From Chloroflexi bacterium 44-23 (lineage in GTDB: Bacteria; Chloroflexota; Anaerolineae; Anaerolineales; Anaerolineaceae), in NCBI GenBank assembly GCA_001899005.1, contig MKUW01000007.1:186001-250000 (forward strand): a DNA stretch of 64,000 bases, in the 5' to 3' direction. Shown here piece by piece: positions 8,817-16,660 of the stretch. Position 1 is the first letter of the stretch, and every line of letters begins with the position of its first letter. The translations under genes and the position numbers were made by a program. The notes under the pieces are model-generated. The model was not told the origin of the DNA. It searched no databases and saw nothing but the letters and a program-made list of their open reading frames with translations.

Positions 8817-9344
8817 ATGCAGTGGAATAAAGAAATGAATGCTGGCAATCAATTTTGGCAGGTTGTTTTTGATGAACTGCCAACAACCTTAGATGTGCTG
8901 CGCGGACTGCCTCAGGCGAATTTACAGGAACCGTATTATGCAGCTGCCCTGTTGATACCGGCTTTGTGCCATTGGTCAGCCAACAAAAACGTTGCTCTGG
9001 ATATAATCAATTATCTAAAAGGCCCCCATGCAGTCTCGATTCGAGAGATACAATTTGTTGATGAGCGTTTGCAAGGGAAAGCGTATTTGCCCTTTTCCTA
9101 CTTTGAAGGAGCCACACCTGAAAATGGTTATGAGCCATCGCGACCCTTTATTGTAAAGATTTTTATTGTACCTACCAGCTTTAATGAAGCCGGGTATGCA
9201 AAACTTTACTTAAAATCTAGCGGGGCAGATAGCCCTCGCCCTGTACAACTTCGGAAGAAAACGTCAAGCGGTGAGTGGTTCTTATGGGAACAAATGCTCC
9301 TCAGTGAGATTCGACCGCCAGTTTCTGCTGACCCCTGGCAATAA
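8817..9344 (+). CDS. Small conserved protein of unknown function (DUF6935-like)
   Basis: Start ATG 8817 is supported by GGGAGG at 8804-8809; a TTG 15 bases earlier would overlap that site. 175 residues, no signal peptide or membrane segment. Notable segments are AAALLIPALCHW, NYLKGPHAVS, FSYFEGATPENGY and the C-terminal SSGADSPRPVQLRKK / GEWFLWEQMLLSEIR / DPWQ. This last block resembles a small Firmicutes family I remember as DUF6935; that name is unverified. Members turn up, as far as I recall, among accessory sensor or toxin-like clusters. It probably belongs to the same unit as the sensor cluster. No catalytic motif recognised. Confidence 0.6.
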   Translation: MQWNKEMNAGNQFWQVVFDELPTTLDVLRGLPQANLQEPYYAAALLIPALCHWSANKNVALDIINYLKGPHAVSIREIQFVDERLQGKAYLPFSYFEGATPENGYEPSRPFIVKIFIVPTSFNEAGYAKLYLKSSGADSPRPVQLRKKTSSGEWFLWEQMLLSEIRPPVSADPWQ

Positions 9345-9371
9345 TCTCAAAGAAGATAAGGAAGAGGTCGT

Positions 9372-9494
9372 ATGAGATTGGAGGTAATAGTTATCAACAC
9401 GTATCTTGCACCACGTCGCCCCTTTTTTCAGGAGATAGTGAAAAATTTGACCGCAGCTATTGTGATGAATCGTTTTTGTTATAAAAACAGTTAG
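9372..9494 (+). CDS. Possible 40-residue ORF
   Basis: ATG at 9372 is preceded by AAGGAAGAGG at 4-6 bases. The frame runs to TAG at 9492-9494 and encodes a basic peptide beginning MRLEVIVINTYLAPRR. It fills the gap between the preceding gene and the second pseudo-receiver. Only the ribosome site and the position support it; no family recognised. Confidence 0.2.
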   Translation: MRLEVIVINTYLAPRRPFFQEIVKNLTAAIVMNRFCYKNS

Positions 9495-9506
9495 GAGAGA
9501 ACGACA

Positions 9507-9884
9507 ATGCCAATAATCATGCTGATTATGCATCGGAAGGCGATTGTGCAAGGTTTGATGGATAGACTTCGGAATAGTCCAGAAATCCGCTTGATTTATG
9601 AACCCGATTATCATAATGCGCATGTAGTTATTCGTAGTTATGATGCTAAGGCTGCACTAATTGAAGCTACAGAATCAGGGCATTATGACATGGCTTATTG
9701 TTTGGCACTTTGCGAACGGTTGCGGAAGCAAACCCCACAGTGTGAATTACTTCTGATGTGCTCGGAACAAGATGAACATAGCGTCAAACTTGTTGTTAAT
9801 GCCAAGTGGGAAAAACAAATCGACGATTTTGTGTTCTATGATGTGACAATTGACTACCTGGCGTCGAAATTAATATCCATATAG
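9507..9884 (+). CDS. Degenerate stand-alone receiver-like protein (copy 2)
   Basis: 125 residues; GGAGAGAACGACA precedes the ATG. It is a paralogue of 1164-1547: the two share QGL in the first helix, a CERLR helix, a C-E/H-LLL strand, an S-x-x-D loop and DFVFYD near the end. Strand 3 reads KAALIEATE, so Glu53 replaces the phospho-acceptor Asp. The acidic pocket at the N-terminus is absent too (IMLIMHRK). It therefore cannot be a normal phosphorylated receiver. It may act as a constitutive or phosphorylation-independent partner for the cluster's kinase or regulator. No output domain. Confidence 0.55.
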   Translation: MPIIMLIMHRKAIVQGLMDRLRNSPEIRLIYEPDYHNAHVVIRSYDAKAALIEATESGHYDMAYCLALCERLRKQTPQCELLLMCSEQDEHSVKLVVNAKWEKQIDDFVFYDVTIDYLASKLISI

Positions 9885-10165
9885 TACATGCACTGAAAAA
9901 AGTCGATTTTGCCATTAATCGAATTATCGAAATTAGCGAAAGAAGATTATTGAGAATTCCCATCGAAAAATTAACCAATTAAAGACGAATTTCTTTAATT
10001 TATCCACCTTACTCTCGAATAATTGGCCATATTATTTATTTACCTCCTAATATCAACGTCTTCTAATCCCCCTCCTCTAATTTTAAAACAGGGATGCATT
10101 GGGAGATTGAAACCGTGAAATTTTAGGTTTTACAGATGGAATGAAATATTATTTCAAGCTTATTT
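9885..10165. other. AT-rich gap between convergent genes
   Basis: About 280 bases between the pseudo-receiver and the reverse-strand SnoaL-like gene. It includes pyrimidine-rich stretches around 10040-10085. No hairpin terminator, promoter or conserved gene could be supported. Confidence 0.4.
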
Positions 10166-10548
10166 TTAGCCCTTTTCATTCAAGTCTCCAGGACCATGAA
10201 ACGCTTTCATTTCTAAAATTTTACCGAAATTGTCGAATTCCATTACGTCGATGCAATTTATTCGAATGTCTTTGCCATTAATATTCATAAATATTGTGAA
10301 TGCCATCGCTGTAAAATTGGAATATGAACCACGAATAGGCGCGGCCAATTCAAGTTTATCGACCAAGGTGACAGCCTTCTGATAGAATAAAAGGATGGTT
10401 GGCTTTCCTTCAACAATCTTTCCGCCACCGACAGGATCCTCAATTTTCGCTTGATCCGCAAAAAGAGAAAAAAGCATTTTTGAATCCTTATTATTAAAAC
10501 CGTCAATGTATTGTTGCATTGCTGCTTCATTTTTTCTTCTGAAACCAT
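10166..10548 (-). pseudogene. SnoaL/NTF2-like (ketosteroid-isomerase-type) protein, frameshifted near the start
   Basis: The main frame encodes MQQYIDGFNNKDSKML...FADQAKIEDPVGG, typical of small NTF2-like isomerase-fold proteins; 117 residues from the internal ATG. The only good ribosome site, AAAGGAG (10558-10564), serves an ATG at 10546-10548 that is in another frame. In that frame a run of six A (reverse strand; 10530-10535) precedes the junction. One additional A would give a continuous protein starting MVSEEKNEAAMQQYIDGF. So the gene is either inactivated, phase-variable at the A run, or affected by a sequencing error. The substrate is unknown. Confidence 0.6.
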
Positions 10549-10900
10549 AGAATAACGCTCCTTTACATTATTTTAAACAGGACGATTAATTTGAAGAATG
10601 GTTTTTAATTCTTAATGCAAGAGAAGAATAGAACATTGAAAATCTGAAAAATCCTCACCAAAAACTCAGAATAATCAATTGCATTACGTATATATTATAA
10701 AAAGAATTTATTAACTCATATGCTCGTTGTAGGAGTAATACTTGTTGAAAGCTTGTATTTTGTGTAGACCTTATAGCACAAACAAGTGAAGATGTAAAAA
10801 CAATTCAATGATACAGAATTTTTTCACGAGACTTCATTTCAGTTGCGGGAAAGTATTAAAGAGGATATTTAGTAAAATTATTAATTCAAGAGGAAAAGCT
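10549..10900. other. Divergent AT-rich promoter region
   Basis: This 352-base gap separates the reverse SnoaL-like gene from the forward oxidoreductase. It contains several A/T tracts (for example TATATATTATAAAAAG around 10690). No single promoter is convincing and no hairpin stands out. The forward frame is open back to 10808 but lacks a better start than ATG 10901. Confidence 0.4.
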
Positions 10901-11827
10901 ATGAGCAATATGAAAGCAATTGTAAAACAAAGCGCAGAGCCAGATGATTTCGTCCTAATGCAAGTACCAATTCCTGAAATAAGCGAAATTGAAATCCTTG
11001 TCCGCATTAAAGCCATTGGGGTAGGGATTCACGATGGCTATTATTTACCTGGTGATGCGCCGTGGCCGTATACAATTGGGATTGAAGGGGCAGGTATTAT
11101 CGAAAAGAAAGGCAGCAATATCACCAATTTTCAAGTGGGGGATAGAATTGCATTCGTCAGTTCAATGCAATTAAAAGGGGGTACGTGGGCTGAATATGCA
11201 GTGGTTGCTGGCAGCTCGCTTATCGTCTCAATTCCGGAAGAAATGAGCTTTGCACAAGCAGCAGCAATTCCTGTTGCTGGTATTGCCGCACTAAAAGCAG
11301 TTAACTCTCTCCAATTAAAAAAGAATGATTCATTATTCATTGCGGGTGCATCAGGAGCGATTGGTACGTTTGTAATTCAGCTGGCTGTCGCACAAGGCTG
11401 TATTGTGGCTGCCTCCGCCTCAAAAATCAACCATGAATACATGCAGTCTCTTGGTGCAACCATAACGGTAGATTATCATGACCTTGATTGGATTAATCAA
11501 ATTAAGCAACGGATGACAGGGGGAGTTGATGCTGCCATCGCAATCCAACCAAACACAGCAATTTCCAGTATAAATGTTGTAAAAGATGGCGGAGAAATCA
11601 TATCAGTATCAGGCGAGCAATTGACTTCACAAAGAAATATCACGATTGTGCCTTATCCGCATACAGGTGACATGAAAGGTGGGTTAATTGATCTAATGAA
11701 CAGAGTGACTTTGGGCGAAGTGAAACTTTTAATCGAGCAAACATATGGCTTAGATAAAGCTCTGGAGGTATTAAAAAAAATGGGCACCCGGCATGCTCGT
11801 GGAAAATCTGTAATCGTAGTGCCATAA
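10901..11827 (+). CDS. Zinc-independent MDR-family NAD(P)H:quinone oxidoreductase-like protein
   Basis: Start ATG 10901 (MSNMKAIVKQ) follows AAGAGGAAAAGCT and matches the usual family N-terminus. 308 residues. The N-terminal GroES-like domain contains GIEGAGII and the Rossmann domain FIAGASGAIGTFVIQLA, then LGATITVDYHD. The cysteines and histidine that bind structural and catalytic zinc in alcohol dehydrogenases are absent, which places it with quinone/enone reductases. It is cytosolic and NAD(P)H-dependent. Its sequence style is close to Bacillus-type homologues, in line with a transferred region. Substrate not predictable. Confidence 0.85.
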   Translation: MSNMKAIVKQSAEPDDFVLMQVPIPEISEIEILVRIKAIGVGIHDGYYLPGDAPWPYTIGIEGAGIIEKKGSNITNFQVGDRIAFVSSMQLKGGTWAEYAVVAGSSLIVSIPEEMSFAQAAAIPVAGIAALKAVNSLQLKKNDSLFIAGASGAIGTFVIQLAVAQGCIVAASASKINHEYMQSLGATITVDYHDLDWINQIKQRMTGGVDAAIAIQPNTAISSINVVKDGGEIISVSGEQLTSQRNITIVPYPHTGDMKGGLIDLMNRVTLGEVKLLIEQTYGLDKALEVLKKMGTRHARGKSVIVVP

Positions 11828-11876
11828 TCGTTTCTTCTTGAAAATGGATGGGTTTATGGCAATGATATTCGCATTA

Positions 11877-11894
11877 TTTCTGTGCGCACAGAAA
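11877..11894. repeat. 18-bp perfect palindrome
   Basis: TTTCTGTGCGCACAGAAA lies 50 bases after the oxidoreductase stop and about 85 bases before the nucleotidyltransferase start. It could be an operator for the downstream gene. It has no T tail and so is not a standard terminator. Confidence 0.5.
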
Positions 11895-11979
11895 AGACTC
11901 CAGAGTTATTAAGTAGATAATGGATAAAAAAAGCAAGCAATAAAAATTCTTATAAAAGGTTGCTCGTAACGTGATTTGA

Positions 11980-12855
11980 ATGAGAAATTATAATTATTTT
12001 ATGGAATTTATTATTACGACCGCGAAAAATGATGACCGCATCCGTGCAGTTGTGATGAATGGTTCAAGAGTTGATCCGGGAGCTCTTGTCGATCGGTTAA
12101 GCGATTTTGATATTATCTTTTTTGTGCACAATATCCAGTCATTCACTTCAGACCATAATTGGATTGAAAGAATCTTTGGTCCTATCCTGATCATGCAAAA
12201 ACCTGATGATTGGTTTAATCATCCATATGATTATTCAGGTATTGAACCCTTCACGTACCTGATGCACTTTGTCAATGGAATTCGGTTGGATTTAACCCTG
12301 GTTGACCTTGAAAATATACCGGCAAGTTATCGGGGTAATGACCTCGAAGCTGGTGTAATACTGGTAAAAAAAGATGACATGGAATCTTTCGAATGGCACT
12401 TCAATATTGATAAGTTCATTGTGAAAAAACCATCATCCAAGCAATTTACAGATACCGTTAATGAATTCTTCTGGCTGGCCACTTATGTAGCCAAAGGAAT
12501 AAGGCGTGATCAGTTTTTGTTTGTTAAAAACATACGAGAATATTTCCAGGCAGAAATGTTGCTTACAATGCTAGGCTGGAGTGCAGGCATTGATTATGAT
12601 TTTAAATTTAGCACGGGAAATTTAAACAAATACCTTCAAAAATACTTACCACAACAAGAATGGCAGAAGCTTGTGAAATGCCTTTCTTCATCAAGCTTAA
12701 CGACCGCTTTTCAAGACGAACGCGATATGATGGCATTATTTAATGCTCACGCCATAAAAGTCGCGCATTTTTGGGGTTTTCCATATGAATCTGATCTAAT
12801 CGACCAAATTTCCAAATACCTGGATGAGGTTGAAGAGATGGATCTTTCAGTTTAG
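11980..12855 (+). CDS. ANT(6)-like aminoglycoside 6-adenylyltransferase family protein
   Basis: 291 residues, the normal length for AadE/ANT(6) enzymes. The nucleotidyltransferase signature appears as MNGSRVDP followed by LSDFDIIFFV, giving the metal-binding Asp pair; RLDLTLVD supplies the third acidic strand. The downstream parts WFNHPYDYSG, FFWLATYVAKGIRRDQ and LGWSAGIDYDF match the family pattern. ANT(6) enzymes transfer AMP to streptomycin. Chromosomal members often have unknown substrates, so resistance is not established. No strong ribosome site lies before ATG 11980. Confidence 0.85.
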   Translation: MRNYNYFMEFIITTAKNDDRIRAVVMNGSRVDPGALVDRLSDFDIIFFVHNIQSFTSDHNWIERIFGPILIMQKPDDWFNHPYDYSGIEPFTYLMHFVNGIRLDLTLVDLENIPASYRGNDLEAGVILVKKDDMESFEWHFNIDKFIVKKPSSKQFTDTVNEFFWLATYVAKGIRRDQFLFVKNIREYFQAEMLLTMLGWSAGIDYDFKFSTGNLNKYLQKYLPQQEWQKLVKCLSSSSLTTAFQDERDMMALFNAHAIKVAHFWGFPYESDLIDQISKYLDEVEEMDLSV

Positions 12856-13004
12856 TTTACATTGATAATTGCTTTTTTACTTGAAAGGACTTATTCTACA
12901 AATTGGAACAAATTTCAATGATTATTCGTCCAGAATGTAACAAAAAGATTTATTCAGAGTTGAAAATGAGGGATTTTGCTAGGATTGTGTTTAAGGAGGA
13001 ATGA

Positions 13005-13979
13005 ATGAAGAAATACTTTTACCATCTAATTAGCTTTTTATTGTTGCTTTTATTGTTAAGTGCCTGTAATTTACCCGGAGTGAAATCTAATCCGACACCT
13101 ATCTTATTCCCTACTCCTAACTATACGATGACAGCCCTATTCTCAACAGCTGTGGAAGGCTTGACTTCAGCTACAGCTCCGGTAGTTGTAGTGACCGAAA
13201 CCACAGCTGCGGGTGTTGCTGCAAGTAACACACCCATTGTCATTGTTGCTACACCTATGCCAAGCGCTACTGCGACTACTATGCCAAGCGCTACTACGAC
13301 ACCAATTCCAACCGCAACCAACACACAGACAATTCGCGGCGGCTTTTGGGTCACTGCGCCGTATTTGAAAGTCACTCCGGTCCTCGATGGCGTCTGGGAT
13401 GAATGGAATACAACCAAATATCCTGCCAAATATGTTGCATACGGGAAAGGAGAATGGGTTGATTCTAAAGATCTGGAAGGTTCCTTCCGTATCGGCTGGG
13501 ATAAGGATTATCTGTATCTAGCCGTAAAAGTGTTGGATGACAAATATGTCCAAAATGCTACCGGCGCCGATCTGTTTAAAGGGGATAGTATTGAAATTCT
13601 GTTAGATACCGACCTTTATGGTGACTTGAATTCCACAGTTTTGAACGGAGATGATTTTCAAATTGGTATTTCTGCAGGAAAAGGTGGAATTGGTGGCATC
13701 AAGGAAGGATATATCTGGTTCCCAGCATCTAAGGCAGGTGGTATTAGCGGCATAAAAATTGGTTCGGAAGGCGGCGATGGTGTTTATCGGGTTGAGATGG
13801 CCATCCCATGGAGCACCTTTGGAATTACTCCGGCTAGTGGTCAGCAATACGGGTTCGGTCTTTCCATTTCTGATAACGATAATGAAAGCAAGAATGAACA
13901 ACAAAGCATGGTGTCTAACTTGCCCAACCGCGTACTTACAAACCCGACTACGTGGACGCTGCTAACATTAACGAATTGA
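13005..13979 (+). CDS. Lipoprotein with Thr/Pro linker and CBM9/DOMON-like domain
   Basis: 324 residues; AAGGAGGA precedes the ATG. The signal peptide is rich in Leu and ends in the lipobox LLSACN. A low-complexity Thr/Ala/Pro/Val linker (residues about 25-110, including two copies of MPSATxT) leads to a domain beginning TPVLDGVWDEWN. That domain contains the hallmark LYLAVKVLDD, GDSIEILLDTD and YRVEMAIPWSTFGI of CBM9-like carbohydrate-binding domains. It is an exported surface protein that probably binds polysaccharide or heme-like ligand. Stands alone. Confidence 0.8.
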   Translation: MKKYFYHLISFLLLLLLLSACNLPGVKSNPTPILFPTPNYTMTALFSTAVEGLTSATAPVVVVTETTAAGVAASNTPIVIVATPMPSATATTMPSATTTPIPTATNTQTIRGGFWVTAPYLKVTPVLDGVWDEWNTTKYPAKYVAYGKGEWVDSKDLEGSFRIGWDKDYLYLAVKVLDDKYVQNATGADLFKGDSIEILLDTDLYGDLNSTVLNGDDFQIGISAGKGGIGGIKEGYIWFPASKAGGISGIKIGSEGGDGVYRVEMAIPWSTFGITPASGQQYGFGLSISDNDNESKNEQQSMVSNLPNRVLTNPTTWTLLTLTN

Positions 13980-14045
13980 GGTTATTTCAGAGAATTGTGA
14001 CTATTGGTTACTAAGGGATTCTACAAATTAGTAAAAATGATAGCC

Positions 14046-14078
14046 TGTCTATTCACCCTTTAGAAAAGTGGATAGACG
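14046..14078. terminator. Hairpin between convergent genes
   Basis: An 11-base-pair stem (TGTCTATTCAC with GTGGATAGACG, two G-U pairs) and an 11-base loop between the stops at 13979 and 14136. No U tract follows, so terminator function is only plausible. Confidence 0.35.
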
Positions 14079-14135
14079 GAATCCGTGTATTTGAATCCAA
14101 CCAAATACCAGATTTAGGAAAAGTCGGCCAAAAGA

Positions 14136-14969
14136 CTAAAATAAGGCGTTTGCCAATTCTTTACGGTATTCCAAAACTTGAGAGTCTTCATCTCCCAAGA
14201 GTTCTAATAAAGCGACAAATACTTCTCTGGCTTTACCCCCGCGAAACCGCCGGTTTTGTTTGATGATATCCAGTAATCCATCCAGACTGGCATAGATGTT
14301 CCCATTGGCAGCAATACGAATTGAATTTGAAAAAGCAGTATCAAGGTCTGTTTCGTTACTCAGACGGTTCTGTTTTAAACCCGAAAGCGATTCTGCATAG
14401 GGGAGAAGTATATCTACTTTTGCATATTCCCGGCTGGGAGGAAAATTTCTTAAAATAAGCAGCGCTTCAAACACATAGCCACTTCCCAGAAGCGATTTAG
14501 CCATGCCCAATAATAAAGCCGGATCCCCAGGGTGCTGATCCAACAATTCACTGAAAAGCTGATTGGCTTCATGCCATTGGTGCTTAGCCAGTAAGCTTTG
14601 CCCTTTTTCCAACTCTAAATTGTAAGTGGTCGGCGGGGTGATATTGGTAATAAAAGATCTAACACGTTCTTCCGGCTGGTCTCCGACAAATTCAGCGACG
14701 ATTTGAGCAGTGGAGAATGCTTTGATTGTCGGCACGGTGCGAATTCCAAATTGCATTGCCAGATTTGGGTTCGCTTCTACATCCACTTTTGCCAGACGAA
14801 ATGCTCCTGAGGCTTCCTGTGCCAGGTTTTCTAATAATGGGCTCAAGACTTTGCAGGGCTGGCACCAGGCCGCCCAGAAATCCACCACTACAGGCGTATT
14901 TTGAGAAAATGCCAACACCTCATATTCAAAGTCTGATTCATTGACATCAATTATAAAATCAGAACCCAT
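14136..14969 (-). CDS. cnoX: CnoX/YbbN-type thioredoxin-TPR protein
   Basis: 277 residues. The N-terminal thioredoxin domain (1-110) has WCQPC with Cys36 and Cys39 and the cis-Pro segment RTVPTIK. The C-terminal half carries TPR-like helices (ANQLFSELLDQHPGDPALLLGMAKSLL and following). CnoX/YbbN proteins are cytosolic holdases that protect proteins from oxidative damage and pass them to chaperonins. Here the redox pair CxxC is intact, unlike the SxxC of E. coli, so it can also act as a reductase. It begins a reverse-strand series but is separated from the next gene by about 100 bases. Confidence 0.88.
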   Translation of the reverse strand: MGSDFIIDVNESDFEYEVLAFSQNTPVVVDFWAAWCQPCKVLSPLLENLAQEASGAFRLAKVDVEANPNLAMQFGIRTVPTIKAFSTAQIVAEFVGDQPEERVRSFITNITPPTTYNLELEKGQSLLAKHQWHEANQLFSELLDQHPGDPALLLGMAKSLLGSGYVFEALLILRNFPPSREYAKVDILLPYAESLSGLKQNRLSNETDLDTAFSNSIRIAANGNIYASLDGLLDIIKQNRRFRGGKAREVFVALLELLGDEDSQVLEYRKELANALF

Positions 14970-15068
14970 TCACTAATCTCCTGATAAGTTCAATTAATAT
15001 GGTACAGCGCATATTGATATTGTATCATTTTCATATTAGAAAAACATCAAAGTTAAAGCTGAAACGAT

Positions 15069-15494
15069 TTATTCTTCATCGTCCGGAGCAGCCAAGCCTG
15101 GTTGTTTAATTTCAATTACATCCCCATGAATGTTAATAATAACCTTGAATCCCATTAAACCAAGATAAGCTCGTGAATCTTCAGGAATACCCGTTTGAAG
15201 CAGCTGTTCAAATTGTTGATCCATTTGCTTTAATGAATTTAAGATAATGGCATGGGTGAATAAATCATCCTGACCGATCATTTTGGCGGCCTGTTTGCTG
15301 ATAATATCTTCGTTTCCCTCGACCATTTTTAACATCTGATCAAGTACTTGACGGTCAACAGTCTCAGATAAGATATGCCGATTAAATCCATTATCATCAA
15401 TAACATAGCAAGGATCAGGGCCTACAAAAGTTGTAGTAACCAGACGGTCAAATTCATCAAATACTAAACCACCAAAAAGCGCTTGTTTTGCCAT
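15069..15494 (-). CDS. Conserved hypothetical protein
   Basis: I chose the ATG at 15494 (MAKQALFGG), which has GGAAGAAATT before it; the frame stays open to 15557. 142 residues, no signal or membrane helices. It contains LVFDEFDRLV near the start, a CYVIDDNGFNRH segment, a helical middle, then VIINIHGDVIEIKQPG and an acidic tail. I recognise no named domain. The fold looks alpha/beta, and such proteins occur in other Anaerolineae as far as I recall. It lies between the thioredoxin and the L,D-transpeptidase genes on the same strand. Confidence 0.6.
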   Translation of the reverse strand: MAKQALFGGLVFDEFDRLVTTTFVGPDPCYVIDDNGFNRHILSETVDRQVLDQMLKMVEGNEDIISKQAAKMIGQDDLFTHAIILNSLKQMDQQFEQLLQTGIPEDSRAYLGLMGFKVIINIHGDVIEIKQPGLAAPDDEE

Positions 15495-15575
15495 AATTTC
15501 TTCCATATCCAGTAATTTTATCAACTTAATGATCGAAAAATTAGTTGACTTGATCAATCGTTTGTATGATGTCGT

Positions 15576-16643
15576 TTATATAACCTTTACCCAGGTTCCC
15601 GTTTTGGCGCTTTCGGTCTCTTTACCAAGTGAAACATTTGGGTTTGTCCAACGATAAAGCCAGCGGGCATCATCAGGAGTGAGGTTGATACAGCCATGAC
15701 TGCGTGGTTTTCCAAAGTCATTATGCCAATAGGTGCCATGAAAAGAAACACCTTTTTCAGTAATATAGCATATCCAGGGGATTCCAGGTAAATCGTAGCT
15801 ATTAGCTGCTGCCGGATCACCTGCAGCCATATGGCGGGAATGTCTTTTACGATTGGTTATGTAAAGACCTGGAACCGTGCGATAATCACCATCAATGAAG
15901 CGGGCTCCGGTGGCTGTGCGAGCCAGAAAAACCGGATGATCAGATTCATAAGCAATCACAGCCTGATCGCTCAGCAAAACTTCGATTCTCTTCTCGGTTT
16001 CAGGTATATGGCTTGAAAGTGGGCTGATTTCATCAGCTTTTATGATATGTAAGTGAGCGGCTTCAACATAATATTGGATATCCCATTTATCATCGGCTAT
16101 TCGATACCAGTATTTCCCATTTTTGTCCTGATAAACGGCGTTGGCCCAGTAAACTGTGCCGAAGTAAAGACGGTAAACAACCAGATGTGATGACGTGGGA
16201 TGCCAGACCGCATCGCTAAACGGAACGGTTAACTCAACCAGAGCTCCTTGTGCGGGTAGTATTTCAACTACATCATTCTTTTTTATGTCTACCGGTTGAA
16301 TTGTTCCTGAATGGACAAAACCAGCATTCTCAATTTCATACCATATGCGGTTATATGAATTGGCATCAGCACTGACCGTAACTGAATTAATCGGTTTGAC
16401 TGTGTCTTGCCATAATGTCGTAATCAATTTGGCGTTATGAGAAGGTTTATCAAAAACATCTACATTTTCACTGATGACTCGAGCGTAGCGGTGCTGCAAG
16501 GTATCTGCGGTTTCTAACTTTTTGGGCTTCCAACCATTATCGAGAATTGGAAGCATCCACAACGAGAGCAAGGTTGAGCCAGTGAATTTTAAAAAATCCC
16601 GCCGTGAATATTGTTTTACAGTTTCTTCGAAAAAATTAAACAC
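15576..16643 (-). CDS. Tat-exported L,D-transpeptidase (YkuD) with SH3-like region
   Basis: 355 residues from a GTG start. The twin-arginine signal SRRDFLK (residues 13-19) precedes a hydrophobic stretch, so export is probably folded via Tat. Residues about 50-200 look like bacterial SH3-like cell-wall-binding modules (VDVFDKPSHNAKLIT, WYRIADD). The YkuD catalytic domain is at about 205-355 with HGTYWHND and SHGCINL, nucleophile Cys318. These enzymes make 3-3 or lipoprotein cross-links in peptidoglycan. It is the last gene of a three-gene reverse-strand cluster with another YkuD protein and an amidase. Confidence 0.9.
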   Translation of the reverse strand: MFNFFEETVKQYSRRDFLKFTGSTLLSLWMLPILDNGWKPKKLETADTLQHRYARVISENVDVFDKPSHNAKLITTLWQDTVKPINSVTVSADANSYNRIWYEIENAGFVHSGTIQPVDIKKNDVVEILPAQGALVELTVPFSDAVWHPTSSHLVVYRLYFGTVYWANAVYQDKNGKYWYRIADDKWDIQYYVEAAHLHIIKADEISPLSSHIPETEKRIEVLLSDQAVIAYESDHPVFLARTATGARFIDGDYRTVPGLYITNRKRHSRHMAAGDPAAANSYDLPGIPWICYITEKGVSFHGTYWHNDFGKPRSHGCINLTPDDARWLYRWTNPNVSLGKETESAKTGTWVKVI

Positions 16644-16660
16644 AACTGCATATCCAGTAA

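Noticed and set aside
10808..10900. 31-residue N-terminal extension of the MDR oxidoreductase
   Set aside because: Not part of the family fold, no ribosome site at 10808, and the ATG at 10901 has AGAGG upstream.
11840..11917. Reading frame ENGWVYGNDIRIISVRTEK resembling the end of a BrnT-like toxin
   Set aside because: Only about 25 codons, it continues directly in frame after the oxidoreductase stop, and it overlaps a palindrome; similarity too weak to call a gene remnant.
14081..14110. tRNA-like 3' sequence TTTGAATCCAACCA
   Set aside because: No cloverleaf can be drawn upstream; no acceptor or anticodon arms.
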